Positions 41,682-51,114 of a DNA stretch of 64,000 nucleotides are shown in pieces. Where the stretch lies: assembly GCA_963794615.1 (NCBI GenBank), contig CAWCEP010000011.1, forward strand, positions 1 to 64,000, in the 5' to 3' direction. A program made the translations under genes and the position numbers. The notes under the pieces were generated by a model. It searched no databases. It saw only the letters and a program-made list of their open reading frames with translations, and was not told where the DNA came from. The stretch is from Chersky-840 sp963794615. Lineage in GTDB: Bacteria; Actinomycetota; Acidimicrobiia; Acidimicrobiales; UBA8190. Position 1 is the stretch's first letter, and the number at the start of each line of letters is the position of its first letter.

Positions 41682-42335
41682 TCACGGATGCATACCTTTG
41701 GTGGCGATGAGACTGGCTTGTGGTCGCTGCTCTCTACCCTGTGCTGCCCGCACCAGCTGCGTGTGGACGACCAAGCCCGCCGCGCGGGCCAGGTCGGCGA
41801 CCGTCTCGGGCGTCACATCGTAGATGTCGATAGGGGCGTCCTCACGGTAGACCACAGTCCTGGGCCGATGTCCGTCTCCGACGTGGAAACCGACCAAGAG
41901 GTAGCCCCCGGTCACCAGCACGCGAGAGAACTCTGCGAACACGCCAGGCAGGTCCGGTGGCGGGATATGGATCGTCGAGTACCAAGCCAGGACCCCACCC
42001 ACAACGCGGTCGGACAGGTCTAGGCCGGTGATCGAGCCGACGTCGAAGCGCAGGTGCGGATGGGTCTGGCGGGCGAGTTCGACCATGGCCGGGGACAAGT
42101 CGACGCCGAATGCGTCCACGCCCAGGGAGTCCAAGTGGGCTGTGATTCGACCGGTACCGCAGCCCAGGTCGGCGACCGGCCCCAGACCTGCCCCCATGGT
42201 CAGTTCGGCGAACGTGGCCAGCACGGCCTGGTCCAAAGGGGTTTCTGCCCGAAGGTCGGGAAGAAGCCGGGCGTAATCGACGGCCACCGCGTCGTAGGTC
42301 GCCTTCGTAGTGCGCAGGTGAGCTGGCTCATCCAC
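41682..42335 (-). CDS. Class I SAM-dependent methyltransferase
   Basis: 217 residues with YDAVAVDYARLLPDL at the N-terminus, motif I VADLGCGTGRITAHL, strand 2 AFGVDLSPAMVELAR and the post-motif region GGVLAWYSTIHIPPPDLPGV. This resembles small Tellurite-resistance/Methyltransf_25-type enzymes. The frame extends upstream to 42431, but GTG 42335 lies 7 nt after a TAGCGT box, so a leaderless start is chosen. Substrate unknown. Confidence 0.9.
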   Translation of the reverse strand: MDEPAHLRTTKATYDAVAVDYARLLPDLRAETPLDQAVLATFAELTMGAGLGPVADLGCGTGRITAHLDSLGVDAFGVDLSPAMVELARQTHPHLRFDVGSITGLDLSDRVVGGVLAWYSTIHIPPPDLPGVFAEFSRVLVTGGYLLVGFHVGDGHRPRTVVYREDAPIDIYDVTPETVADLARAAGLVVHTQLVRAAQGREQRPQASLIATKGMHP

Positions 42336-42342
42336 GCCTGGG

Positions 42343-42348
42343 ACGCTA
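42343..42348 (-). promoter_or_regulatory. -10 box for leaderless methyltransferase gene
   Basis: TAGCGT on the minus strand ends 7 nt before GTG 42335. Confidence 0.5.
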
Positions 42349-42495
42349 CCGACTCCTCCTGCCCCCCTACCCATGCGAGGTGCCCGGAGCCAGTTCCCGC
42401 CCAGGTTTGTCATGTGGGAAAGACGGGCCACGGTGGGCCATACCTGGCGTCAAGTGGCAGGCTTGGGTATCTAGAGAGACGAGGGGGTGTCAAAG

Positions 42496-42711
42496 ATGGA
42501 AATGGACCCGACCATCGTGGCATTGCGTCGCTTTGAGGAAGCCGAAATGGCTTACACGGCATTCACGGGGGACCTCCTGGAGAGTGGAACCCCGATCACC
42601 GACGACCTACGGACGCGGGCCAAGACGCTTCGGAAGACTCTGGACACGGCCCGACGCGACTACCACGAGGCCTTGCGAGATTCGGGCCGAATGGTCCCGT
42701 TCACCCACTAG
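42496..42711 (+). CDS. Small helical protein
   Basis: About 71 residues, mostly helical and charged (TIVALRRFEEAEMAYTAFTG, LRTRAKTLRKTLDTARRDYH). GAGGGGG at about 42480-42486 suits ATG 42496; an in-frame GTG at 42487 is too close to it. TATCTA at 42468-42473 is a -10 candidate. No family recognised. Confidence 0.65.
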   Translation: MEMDPTIVALRRFEEAEMAYTAFTGDLLESGTPITDDLRTRAKTLRKTLDTARRDYHEALRDSGRMVPFTH

Positions 42712-42794
42712 GGGCTCGTTACTCAGGGGCCACGCGATTCCAGCCTGGGTGCTGGTGCCCGGGGCCGACTTTGCCACGGCTGAGTTCGGGACAC

Positions 42795-43430
42795 TTACCG
42801 GTCCTGGACTGCGTAGGTCAGGTGGGTCACCCGCTGCGTCGGCTCGGCGCGGACCGGCTCCAGGGCCACGCGGCCTGCGTCTACGCCCTCGAACAGGCGG
42901 ATTCCGGAGCCGAACAGGACGGGTGAGAGTGCGATCGTGAACTCGTCGATCAGGCCGGCGTTCACGTACTCCAGGATCGTTGCGCCGCCGCCCGCGATGC
43001 GGACGTCCCGGTCGCCGGCGGCCTCGCGGGCCTGGTCGAGCGCGGGCCCGATGCCGTCGTTGACGAAGTGGAAGGTGGTCCCGCCCGGGCGCTCCCAGGG
43101 GTCACGCTTCTCATGCGTCACGACGAATACCGGCGTATGGAACGGGGCCTCCTTCGGCCACGCCTGCTCGCCGAGGTCGAACATGCGCTTGCCCATCGCG
43201 CTCGCGCCGGTGCGCTCGAATGTCTGCCGAGCGATGTCGTTGTCGCGCCCTTCCTCGCCGCCCTCGCCGAGCTTCAGGTTCTCCCGGAAGAACCGTTGCG
43301 GGAATATCCACTGCTGCAGTTCCATCCACTGCGCCGTCCAGCGCTCCACATCCGGGTCGTCCAGACGCTCCTCGGGCGCGATGAACCCGTCCAGCGACAG
43401 CGACACGCTGAAGAACACCTTCCCGGCCAT
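42795..43430 (-). CDS. Dihydrofolate reductase-like protein (RibD C-terminal domain)
   Basis: 211 residues of the RibD_C/DHFR-like fold: MAGKVFFSVSLSLDGFIAPE at the start, GASAMGKRMFDLGEQAW, VFVVTHEKRD and AGGGATILEYVNAGLIDEF. It is a stand-alone NADPH-binding domain often found in Actinobacteria with ArsR and AHSA1 proteins, as here. Its ATG overlaps the stop of the upstream AHSA1 gene by one base (TGATG). The real substrate of this group is not known. Confidence 0.92.
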   Translation of the reverse strand: MAGKVFFSVSLSLDGFIAPEERLDDPDVERWTAQWMELQQWIFPQRFFRENLKLGEGGEEGRDNDIARQTFERTGASAMGKRMFDLGEQAWPKEAPFHTPVFVVTHEKRDPWERPGGTTFHFVNDGIGPALDQAREAAGDRDVRIAGGGATILEYVNAGLIDEFTIALSPVLFGSGIRLFEGVDAGRVALEPVRAEPTQRVTHLTYAVQDR

Positions 43431-43936
43431 CAGTCCTCAACTCCTTTCCAACCGATCTCGGTGACGTAGGCAGCCAGGTTGCTCAGGGTCTGCCGGCCGC
43501 CCTCGATCGCGTGGTACTTCTCGACCGCCTCGTCGCGCAGCTCCTTGGTGGGGAACACCGTGTGCATCTCGATCCGGGTCGCCGTGCCGTCGGGCGCGAA
43601 CGTCAAGACCGACTCGAAGGCATTCGGGTCACGGCGCGACTCACCGTGCACCAGCGCGATCCGCTCCGGCGGGGCGATCTCGGTCCAGGAGATCCACTCC
43701 TGGTAGTCCGTCCCGTCCGGTCCGTGCATCACGAAGTCCCACTCCCCGCCGACGCGAAACTCGAAGGCCCGCGTCGTGGTGGTGAACCCCTCCGGTCCCC
43801 ACCACTGCGACAGGTGTCGCACCGCGGTGAACGCCTCGAACACCACCTCCCGGGGGGCACCGATGACCCGGGAGATCACGATCTCGCGGTCGGCCGGCAC
43901 GGACTGCGCCGGCGCTCCTCGTCGCGTCGCGCTCAT
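43430..43936 (-). CDS. SRPBCC/AHSA1 family protein
   Basis: 168 residues with the START-like hydrophobic-pocket fold: EIVISRVIGAPREVVFEAFT, LSQWWGPEGFTTTTRAFEF, GGEWDFVMHGPDG and a C-terminal helix. Members bind lipids or small hydrophobic ligands and commonly accompany an ArsR regulator. GGAGG-like sequence precedes ATG 43936; the ArsR stop is 3 nt away. Middle gene of the ArsR-AHSA1-RibD operon. Confidence 0.92.
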   Translation of the reverse strand: MSATRRGAPAQSVPADREIVISRVIGAPREVVFEAFTAVRHLSQWWGPEGFTTTTRAFEFRVGGEWDFVMHGPDGTDYQEWISWTEIAPPERIALVHGESRRDPNAFESVLTFAPDGTATRIEMHTVFPTKELRDEAVEKYHAIEGGRQTLSNLAAYVTEIGWKGVED

Positions 43937-43939
43937 CAG

Positions 43940-44281
43940 CTACTCCTCCCGCCTTGCCTGCTTGAGGTCCTGCACGTACTCGTCCAACCGGTCGAAGCTC
44001 TCGTTCCAGAACCGCTCGAACCCACCGGTCCACTCGTGAACCGGTCGCAGCCCGCGGGCGTCAAGGCCGTACAGGCGTTGCTTGCCTGCCTTGCGGTCTC
44101 GCACCAATCCGACCTCCCGGAGCACCCGCAGGTGTTTGGACGCCCCCGGCTGGGTCATCCCCAGCTCCTGGGCCAACTCGGTCACCGGCCCCTCACCCGC
44201 CCGCAGCAGCACCAGGATCTCCCGGCGCTGCTGCTCGGCGATCGCGTTGAAGACGTCCGACGTCGTTGCGGCTCGTGCCAT
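43940..44281 (-). CDS. ArsR family transcriptional regulator
   Basis: 113 residues, a winged-helix ArsR protein: VFNAIAEQQRREILVLLRAG, ELAQELGMTQPGASKHLRVL, REVGLVRDRKAGKQRLYGL. It has no Cys-based metal site, so it is one of the metal-independent members paired with AHSA1 proteins. First gene of the operon, transcribed from a strong leaderless promoter whose AT-rich spacer contains CATATG-type half sites and probably the autoregulatory operator. Confidence 0.94.
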   Translation of the reverse strand: MARAATTSDVFNAIAEQQRREILVLLRAGEGPVTELAQELGMTQPGASKHLRVLREVGLVRDRKAGKQRLYGLDARGLRPVHEWTGGFERFWNESFDRLDEYVQDLKQARREE

Positions 44282-44287
44282 GGGGAC

Positions 44288-44315
44288 ATCATATGCCCAT
44301 ATCAGTATATGTCAA
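44288..44315 (-). promoter_or_regulatory. Consensus promoter of the ArsR operon with operator-like symmetry
   Basis: On the minus strand TTGACA (44315-44310), a 16-nt spacer and TATGAT (44293-44288) stand 6 nt before the ATG at 44281. The spacer carries ATAT-rich dyad elements that may bind ArsR. This is the best sigma-70 promoter in the window. Confidence 0.75.
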
Positions 44316-44410
44316 CCTGGCGGTTCCGTCGGACTCCTATGTTGGGACTTGGGGCGGGGCGTGAACCCGATGTGGGGTGGTCGCCCCACAGTGACCGAAA
44401 GGTGCTCGGA

Positions 44411-44941
44411 TCACCTCTGCTCGGATTCCCAGCAATACGTGAAGTCGCCTCGATAGGACTCGTCGTTACTTGGAAATCGACGCACGAGAAAGTGTGGATT
44501 GCCCTCCCCCACGACGCGATAGCAGATTCCAAGTGGCCGCGATGGCTCGAAACCGAAGCGCTGGTAGAAGCCTGGGTCACCGAGAAGGAGAAGCAGCGGA
44601 AGCATCGCGGCTTCGGCACGGCGCAAGAGCTCCGTCATCAGCGCGGTGCCGATACCCCGACCCTGGTGCGACGGTGAGACAGCTAATGGGGCCACAGCAG
44701 CCACTTCCCGACCACCGAGGTCGCCCCAAGCGGCCAGGACGTGCCCCACGATCGCTCCCTCGTCGACAGCAACCAGTTCGAGGTCGAGCGCGGTGGCCTC
44801 GCGTTCCCACGTCGACGTGATGATGTCAACTTCCTCGCGTCCGTCGTGTCCCGGGCCGGAGAACGCAGCCAGGGCGAGAGCAAGGATGCCGTCATGATCT
44901 CCCGGTTGGGCCTTGCGAACAACCACACCGTTGGGCGTCAT
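44411..44941 (-). CDS. GNAT family N-acetyltransferase
   Basis: 176 residues. The acetyl-CoA binding motif A is PLAVSPSHQGRGIGTALMTE, preceded by VAVDEGAIVGHVLAAWGDL and followed by LLLLLGDPGFYQRFGFEPS, which is typical of YhbS-like N-acetyltransferases. ATG 44941 overlaps the stop of the upstream lipoprotein gene by 4 nt (ATGA), so the two are coupled. The amine substrate is unknown. Confidence 0.93.
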   Translation of the reverse strand: MTPNGVVVRKAQPGDHDGILALALAAFSGPGHDGREEVDIITSTWEREATALDLELVAVDEGAIVGHVLAAWGDLGGREVAAVAPLAVSPSHQGRGIGTALMTELLRRAEAAMLPLLLLLGDPGFYQRFGFEPSRPLGICYRVVGEGNPHFLVRRFPSNDESYRGDFTYCWESEQR

Positions 44942-45768
44942 CGTCTCGTGACGTCGACAGGTACCGCCGGTGCGTAGTACACGGGCCCGGGTCCAGGTGT
45001 TTCGGGATGCATGTATGCAACCACGTCGTAACGCCCGGTCGGCATGGCCGACCCGAGACCCCCGTCACACCGAGCGGTGCCGAAGACAATGGGGATCTTC
45101 TCGACTTGCCCTGGCTCCAGCCTTGGTCCATAGCCAGTGCCTCCGATCCCGGCGTCGTATGTCCCCACCACCTGCCTGGTTCCCCGTCTCACCACCTGGG
45201 CTACGAGAGGCTGGCCGGTGTCCATCTGGAAGGCCCTCGGGCCACCCTCGCTGACGACCAGCGTGGCACTGTCGAAGTCTCCGGTCTTGACGGTTCGGTG
45301 CTTGACGATCAGTTTGAGGTTGAGTCCTGAGGGCAGAGGATTACCAGCCGGCATTGACGAGCACACCGGGCTCCGCCCAGGTCCTCCGCAATAACTCGTC
45401 AACCCGACGGTGATACTCACTTTCGGCCCGAAGGTCCTGGCGATCTCAGCGGCAAGGGCTTCGCGTCCCTCCATAAGCCCGATCTCGACGGTCGAAGCTC
45501 CGATGCCCAGACTGAGGAACTGGCCGGTGGTGGCCTGCTCGACCTGGTCCTGGGTGTTCATCAGCTCTGCTTGAGAGTAGGTGCCGGGGGCCACCACAGA
45601 GCTACAGGGCTTGGGAGCGGAATACACGGGCCCCACGACACCGGCGTGCGAGGTCATCTCGGGAGAGGACGTCGAGGTGGGCGGTGACGCCGTGGGGGAA
45701 GCGCACCCTGCCACGCCCGTCAACGAGAGAAGGGTGGTCCCAACCAGCCACCATCGGGCTCTGGCCAC
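44938..45768 (-). CDS. Putative lipoprotein
   Basis: 276 residues with a lipoprotein signal: basic N-terminus, hydrophobic core and lipobox LTGVAGC, then a Ser/Thr/Pro linker. The mature part is beta-rich with several Cys (KPCSSVV, YCGGPGRSPVCSS, ARCDGG). No enzyme motif was found. It is the first gene of a two-gene unit with the GNAT gene. GTG 45768 is the start. Confidence 0.75.
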   Translation of the reverse strand: MARARWWLVGTTLLSLTGVAGCASPTASPPTSTSSPEMTSHAGVVGPVYSAPKPCSSVVAPGTYSQAELMNTQDQVEQATTGQFLSLGIGASTVEIGLMEGREALAAEIARTFGPKVSITVGLTSYCGGPGRSPVCSSMPAGNPLPSGLNLKLIVKHRTVKTGDFDSATLVVSEGGPRAFQMDTGQPLVAQVVRRGTRQVVGTYDAGIGGTGYGPRLEPGQVEKIPIVFGTARCDGGLGSAMPTGRYDVVAYMHPETPGPGPVYYAPAVPVDVTRR

Positions 45769-45846
45769 TCGCCCATTGAATCACCAAGGCTTCAGTGCCT
45801 CAACGCGACGTTCGAGATTTGCTCGCCTCTTACGTCGAGACCAGCA

Positions 45847-46053
45847 TCAGTGGTCAACACCCGTGCCTCGCGTTCGTGGGGCCAAACTAGTGCGGTGGAG
45901 AGAGCAGTATTCCCGTCCGTTGTACACCGAGAGGCGGGTGTGACAACCAGGTTCCGCGCACACTCGTCCCGCCGAGAACTTCCGAGGAGGACGCTCGTGA
46001 TCGTTGAACGCTCGTACGCTGATGGTTCCGTTCTCTTGCGAGTGATGTTGCAT
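45847..46053 (-). CDS. Small Cys/His-rich protein, paralogue of 12107-12325
   Basis: 68 residues with the core GRVCAEPGCHTRLSVYNGRE then YCSLH, matching the product of 12107-12325 in spacing and in residues (RVC....C.T.LS.YN...CSLH). This implies one zinc-binding family with at least two members in this genome. Flanks are basic (LAPRTRGTG). AGAAGGTGA lies before the ATG at 46053. Unlike the other copy, it has no whiB or zinc-ribbon neighbour. Confidence 0.75.
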   Translation of the reverse strand: MQHHSQENGTISVRAFNDHERPPRKFSAGRVCAEPGCHTRLSVYNGREYCSLHRTSLAPRTRGTGVDH

Positions 46054-46361
46054 CGTCTCACCTTCTGTCCCCGACGAGCGACACGGCTCTTTTGTCCGAA
46101 GAACCACCTCACCAATAGAGAACGTGGGGCAACGAAAGATCAGAAGATTCCGATCAGATCGTCACCTGCCTTGCCCCGATGGGGCGTTCCCCTCGGTCGC
46201 CCCTTCGGGAGCAGGACAATGCAACTGTGACACGGAGCACGCAACGCAAATAGAGGACTACGGCACAGCGCGAGGAAACAATCGGGAGATGCAGCGCACA
46301 GTGAGGACAACCTCACTCAGTCTTCGGCGCACTCAGCGGCGGAAAAGACCGAGCTGCATCT
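46054..46361. other. Intergenic region, no gene seen
   Basis: 308 nt of slightly lower GC. A small GCCCC-GAT-GGGGC hairpin near 46175 is the only structure noted. Confidence 0.4.
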
Positions 46362-46751
46362 CTAACCGACGAACGTCTTGAGATCCTTGACGAGCTTGTC
46401 TTCGATCTCGATGTTCCAGGCACTCTCGGCGACATCTACGACGAGGAACAGGTCTGAGATCAGTAGGGTTTCGATCGCAGCCACCCCTAAATGCTGGAGC
46501 CACTTGCCTATCCCAATACGGACGGTGAAATCATCTCGGCTTCCGGTGATTGTGATGGTCATGGCACGATCTGCGTCAACAACCCCGCGCAAGAAGCCAC
46601 CCTTCTTGGCCTGGATCACCACACCCTCCGCACTCGGCGTGGAGGTCTGAACCGTAAATCCGTCGGTCTTGAGGCGCTCCTCGATGTGGGACTGCACGGA
46701 GCTCAGCTCCTTGCCCTTGCCTTGGAAGCGCTCCACCTTCTCACCGATCAT
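46362..46751 (-). CDS. Conserved hypothetical protein
   Basis: 129 residues, alpha plus beta: SSVQSHIEERLKTDGFTVQT, VVIQAKKGGFLRGVVDADRA, MTITITGSRDDFTVRIGIG, then a more hydrophobic helix (AAIETLLISDLFLVVDVAES). It looks like a small lipid- or membrane-associated binding domain. AGAGGGTGA precedes ATG 46751. No family could be named. Confidence 0.72.
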   Translation of the reverse strand: MIGEKVERFQGKGKELSSVQSHIEERLKTDGFTVQTSTPSAEGVVIQAKKGGFLRGVVDADRAMTITITGSRDDFTVRIGIGKWLQHLGVAAIETLLISDLFLVVDVAESAWNIEIEDKLVKDLKTFVG

Positions 46752-47319
46752 GACGTCACCCTCTCTGGTTTGGTCGCCGAGTCGTCTGCTCTATGCGGTG
46801 GTGCCGATGAGCATCACGTCGGACCGACGGACGCAGCGGCAATCTAGCGCGCGACATGCGCGACGAAACGGTCGGGCAACTGGAGACCGGCCCGCATTGA
46901 GGGGCAATCTGGGATGGCTCCGGGCCTGGCTGCTCCACTCGACACGGTTCCTGAGCATCCCACACCTTTCGGGTCGTCCCAAGGACTGGCCAACGCTCAG
47001 GGCGCCCACCCCGGATGGCCGCGTTTCGAGCCGGTTTGGAACGCTCCCAGGGCGGTCTCGGAGGAGTTCGGTGACGAAATTGAGCGTCCTCGGGTGCGAC
47101 GCCAGCGAGGAGGGAGTCCCGGCTCGGTCGCAACTACTCACGACGTTGTTTCTGCGACGTACGGTCAATCTCCAGGTGATTTCTCGGGTGTCAGTTACGT
47201 GGACTCCCGCTATCGCGTCCTAGGAGTCTGACGTTACCGTCAGCTTTGAAGGGATGGATCCTCTAGAGGCAAGCCCTCTTCAGGAGATGCTCGAACTCGA
47301 AGACTAAAGGGGGAATTTG
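46752..47319. other. Divergent intergenic region, no supported gene
   Basis: 568 nt between two divergent genes. Several frames of 100-125 codons cross it, but none has a ribosome site or sensible composition. The palindrome CTGACG-TTAC-CGTCAG at 47228-47243 lies about 80 nt before the secreted-protein gene and may be its operator. Confidence 0.45.
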
Positions 47320-47856
47320 ATGCGTCGTCCGAATTTGGTTGGAGCGGGGGGACATTTGCGAAAGGCATGCATGCTCGTAGCGGTGCTGGCCGTTCCTGTC
47401 TCGGTGCTGTCGGTCACGTTGAACAGCGGGGCTGCATCGGCCAAGAGCAGTGGCCCGAAAGGAAAGATCACCTGCACCACGATGAGCGGATCGTTAGCTA
47501 GCGGCTTCATCACTATAAGCGGGTGCTCCGGCAGCGCCGTGCCCGGCACCGGTGGGAGCTCAGAGCCGCTCTCGATCGCGGAGTTGGAATCTGGTGGACC
47601 TGTAAACTGGGTCAACGGCCATGTCACAAACTTCGCAGCCCCTGCACTTACATCGGCGAATGCCAAGCATTGCCCGGGCTACGTCAAGTCGACCAAGAAG
47701 GCTCCCTATAGTGGACCACAGCCGACACTCGAGAAATTCTCCGGCTCGGTGACCTCTGACAACACTGGCCTCAAGGTTCCCGGCAAGTACAAGGGCGAGG
47801 TGTGCATTAGCCAGTCGAACAACTTCAGCGCAGGGAAGCCGTTGAAGATCAGCTGA
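47320..47856 (+). CDS. Small secreted protein
   Basis: 178 residues with a signal peptide (CMLVAVLAVPVSVLSVTLNS, cleavage near GAASAKS). The mature protein is beta-rich with Cys pairs (GKITCTTMSG, ISGCSGS, KHCPGYV, EVCISQS). Its opening block resembles that of the larger secreted protein at 57110 (GSVTCALSA). AAGGGGGA lies 6 nt before ATG 47320. A strong terminator follows. Function unknown; probably an extracellular structural or binding protein. Confidence 0.78.
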   Translation: MRRPNLVGAGGHLRKACMLVAVLAVPVSVLSVTLNSGAASAKSSGPKGKITCTTMSGSLASGFITISGCSGSAVPGTGGSSEPLSIAELESGGPVNWVNGHVTNFAAPALTSANAKHCPGYVKSTKKAPYSGPQPTLEKFSGSVTSDNTGLKVPGKYKGEVCISQSNNFSAGKPLKIS

Positions 47857-47904
47857 TCTTCGTTTGCAGGTCTTCGCTCGGAGGCCTGAAAAGCAGTGGT
47901 TAGC

Positions 47905-47936
47905 CGAAACGGGAGGGCGCCGGCCCTCCCGTTTCG
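47905..47936 (+). terminator. Strong hairpin terminator after the secreted-protein gene
   Basis: A perfect 14-bp stem (CGAAACGGGAGGGC, loop GCCG, then its complement) lies 48 nt past the stop at 47856, with TTTCG at the end of the stem and no long T tract. Confidence 0.75.
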
Positions 47937-48066
47937 CGTTGTCATCAAGGCAGGTTCGGCGGTCCCAGGTCTCTGGCAGCGTCAGGCTCAGCTGTCAACC
48001 GTCAGCGACTGGCAAGTTCAACCCTTGTCGGCACGCACGAAGTCAGGACAGCACGTAAGCAGGTCG

Positions 48067-48303
48067 TCACGATCCCAAACCGCGAGGGCCTCGGCCCTCC
48101 CGGTTCGCCTCGACCCAGCGCGAGACGACTTGAGCGGGAGTGCTGAGCGGGGGAGCGTCTCCAGTGTTGAAGACGCTGCCGAGGTCGTACCCCGCGTCGT
48201 CGAGGTGCCCGAGGTGCATCTCGGCGTCCCGGTCCGGGTGGATAAGCCAGGACTGGCGAACGACCTGCCACGCGGTTTCGGTCATAGCTACAGAAATCGA
48301 CAT
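48067..48303 (-). CDS. Small hypothetical protein
   Basis: 78 residues, soluble and acidic (SWLIHPDRDAEMHLGHLDDA, STPAQVVSRWVEANREGRG). AGGAAA sits 7 nt before ATG 48303. No family recognised. Moderate confidence because of size. Confidence 0.55.
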   Translation of the reverse strand: MSISVAMTETAWQVVRQSWLIHPDRDAEMHLGHLDDAGYDLGSVFNTGDAPPLSTPAQVVSRWVEANREGRGPRGLGS

Positions 48304-48589
48304 TCTGATTTCCTGGGAGCAGGGCCGAAAGACCTTTCCAGGAGTGGAACGCCCGACAGTCGTTCAGCCGGACCCCAGCCTGCGCTGAGGCCATCGCCGA
48401 GCAGGGCGTCTACGAGACACTTCAGCGGGTCTGGCTAGAACGACCCGCTTTGCCGAAATTGACGCCACCGAGCGAAGGCACGAACCTCGATGATGCCCTC
48501 TTTGAGCCCGTCCCGACCGACACGATGAGAGGCGGCGACAACGGCCCGCTGATTCGGGCCCGCGCCCCCCGCCATTGCCGTGCACCACA

Positions 48590-50176
48590 CTATTTGCATC
48601 CCGGTATGACGGCCTTGCCGAAATAGTAGGAACGGGTCGTGCTTATCTCCTCTTGGGTGGGAGGACCTTCGGCTCGATACAGGCGCCAGGTTTGCGATTG
48701 AAACACGCTCAATTTCTCATCGGACATCGTATGGATCAGAGGGATAAGTGAGTACCGGAGCGCTGCAGGACTCATCGAAGGGTATACGGCGTACGCAAGG
48801 TCACACCCTTGGTCCACGATCGGGATCCTGTGAAGATTGACCACCACTCGGGCATCGACCACGAGTACGTGGTGCGTTTTCCTCCCATACGTGATTCCGA
48901 GATTTGTCGTCATCACGGTCTCAACGAGGAGAAATGCTCCAAGGCCCACAAAGAGGCCAACCCTGAGGCGGAAGCGCCAGTCGACCGCTCGATGCACCTT
49001 CCGCAAAGTCGGCAGGCGTGCGAGGCAGTAACAGACGATACCCAGAAGGAGAATGATATTGGGCATCGTATAACGATCAGTATACAAAGCCGATACGGGT
49101 CCTTCTGCCGCCCGCCCCAGTGCAATCGTAAGGTCGAAACACAGGCCGAAGACGATCAACAGCATAGGCAAAGGGATCTCTGCCGACCGTCGCGTCCGAA
49201 TCGATTGAAAGACGATACACAGCGCAACGACGGAAAGCGCTGTGCCCAAGACCTCGTGTGCGACGATCAGTGACCCTGAGGGAAAGCTGCTGAACGTCGG
49301 AATCACGTTGCCAATGAGCAGCAGCAGGTACCTCACGACTTGAACTGGATGGAGACCGATGCCACTCTTGAATCCAGGCAGATATAACGCGGTCGTGATC
49401 GTTGCAACCGCAATCCACGCGACCACCTTGTAGCAGGTCCGGCGCGACGATGGGTTGGACCAGAGGATGCAGATGAGGCCAACAGGCCACAAGACGAATC
49501 CCTGGATGATTGAATAGGAACCTGCTACCGCCGCCGCAATTCCGATACCGAATGCAATCGTCTGGTGGTTGCGAGGGACAAGCAACAAATACAGCATGCT
49601 CATGAAGCAGAAGATGACCAAGTACCAAGCGAGTTGAAAGGCCCAAAGAGCATTTTGAAAATCCGCGACGCTGAACCACACGACCCCGCCCACGAAAGAA
49701 GAGACGAACGTGAGGCTCCTCGCAAGATAGGACTGGAGGAGTGAAAGCCAGAGGACGTAGCTGGCGGCAAAGATGGCTGCACTGAAGAAGACGATGGACC
49801 TCATGTTGAGGTGATCGATCAGAGCGAATGCCACAAAGAAGAGTCGCGGAACGAACAGGCGGGTGGTATTTAACCACGGGTTCCATAGATCACCCATGCC
49901 CAGATGCCCGCGCAGTGCGCGTGCGGTAAGAGACACGGTCGACCAATCGTCGATCATGGGCACGTTGACGGAGTAGTGGAGGACATAAGAGAAATAGAGC
50001 GCCGCCGGGACGCCAGCACCTGCGAGGACACCGAGTCTTTGCGGACGCCGCTCGACGGTTCCTGTCGTGCTCCCGTTGGTCTTCTCCGTGGCCGTCGCTG
50101 AGGCTGTGGAGTACCCGCTCCGACGGTCCTTCAATGAAGGAGTACTCGACGGCAGGAGTACAGACTGATCAGACAT
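48590..50176 (-). CDS. Multispanning membrane protein, possible GT-C-type glycosyltransferase
   Basis: 528 residues with at least ten hydrophobic helices. After a hydrophilic N-terminus, the first exported loop contains NVPMIDDWSTVSL, an acidic site after helix 1 as found in GT-C polyprenyl-phosphate-sugar transferases. The soluble C-terminus begins near residue 460. ATG 50176 is chosen; a longer frame to 50368 is noise. A TTGACA promoter lies about 190 nt upstream. Codon use and GC are somewhat lower than in neighbours. The enzymatic role is inference from topology only. Confidence 0.75.
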   Translation of the reverse strand: MSDQSVLLPSSTPSLKDRRSGYSTASATATEKTNGSTTGTVERRPQRLGVLAGAGVPAALYFSYVLHYSVNVPMIDDWSTVSLTARALRGHLGMGDLWNPWLNTTRLFVPRLFFVAFALIDHLNMRSIVFFSAAIFAASYVLWLSLLQSYLARSLTFVSSFVGGVVWFSVADFQNALWAFQLAWYLVIFCFMSMLYLLLVPRNHQTIAFGIGIAAAVAGSYSIIQGFVLWPVGLICILWSNPSSRRTCYKVVAWIAVATITTALYLPGFKSGIGLHPVQVVRYLLLLIGNVIPTFSSFPSGSLIVAHEVLGTALSVVALCIVFQSIRTRRSAEIPLPMLLIVFGLCFDLTIALGRAAEGPVSALYTDRYTMPNIILLLGIVCYCLARLPTLRKVHRAVDWRFRLRVGLFVGLGAFLLVETVMTTNLGITYGRKTHHVLVVDARVVVNLHRIPIVDQGCDLAYAVYPSMSPAALRYSLIPLIHTMSDEKLSVFQSQTWRLYRAEGPPTQEEISTTRSYYFGKAVIPGCK

Positions 50177-51114
50177 GCTCGCCACACCCGGGACAGACAA
50201 AGGGGCTATTGGGGCACTGCGAATGTGAGTGACGCATCTTGCTGCTGCTCCGCTCCAAGCCCAGTGGGCGTCATCAAGAATTCGCGTTGGCTCTTCGACT
50301 TCGCCGAGTCGTATGCCCCCCCGAGCTGCATCCGCATGCTGATCGACGCGTCTCAAGAGATAGTCCACTTTTCGTCACCGCTTTGTCAATGGGAGATTGA
50401 ACAGTCCGCCGTGTCACAGATGTGAGACACGTGGGCACGTCATACTGTCACGGCCAATCCGATCCCTCACCCCCCTGCGTGTTGACGTCACAACAGGCTG
50501 TCATCTCGGCACGACTCTGTGACACCCTATGAGGACGAGCAACCGCGCTCGTCGGATGACGTAACGAGCACACGCGTCTTCCCAGGATCGACACAACAGC
50601 GATGCGTCTATGCCTGTTTGATTCGTTCACGGTTTGCAAGTCCCTCGCGGGGGATTGCCATGTTTCGTGGCTTGTGTCTATTCGTGTCGGACAAGGAGTT
50701 GGCTCGTCGCATCGTGAATCCGCTGGGCAGGCCCTCCGGCGGCGCATTGGCGTGCAGAGTGTTGTTGTTGTGGTGGTGATCATTGCCGGAGCCAGTTGTG
50801 GCCACAGTGCCCTTTGCCACTGCCGCCTTCGCCACTGCTGGCTGGTCGCCTCCCGCTAATTTTGCCCAACATTGGATCCACCAATCCCACGACGCCATCG
50901 CAATATGGGACTACGACACAACGGCGGGCTCGGCGGGTCCGGCCAGCTCGTTCCGTGGTCGATCTCGACGATGTCATCAGGTCCGAGGAGGCGGCTGGAA
51001 GACCAAAGGACCTCCTTCACCTTCCGATACTGCTGCAAACCAGCCAGCGTCTCCGTGATCAACGGGAGCAGGGAAGGGACACGGGTCGAGGCCTCGGATT
51101 CTGAGGCGGCTGCC
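50177..51114. other. Long divergent intergenic region
   Basis: 938 nt with no supported gene. On the minus strand TTGACA (50389-50384), an 18-nt spacer and GACTAT (50365-50360) form a plausible promoter for the membrane protein. GTGTC...GACAC (about 50410-50429) is a small dyad. The plus-strand frame entering the cyclase/ATPase gene extends back to 50872, but its upstream part lacks family-like sequence. Confidence 0.45.
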
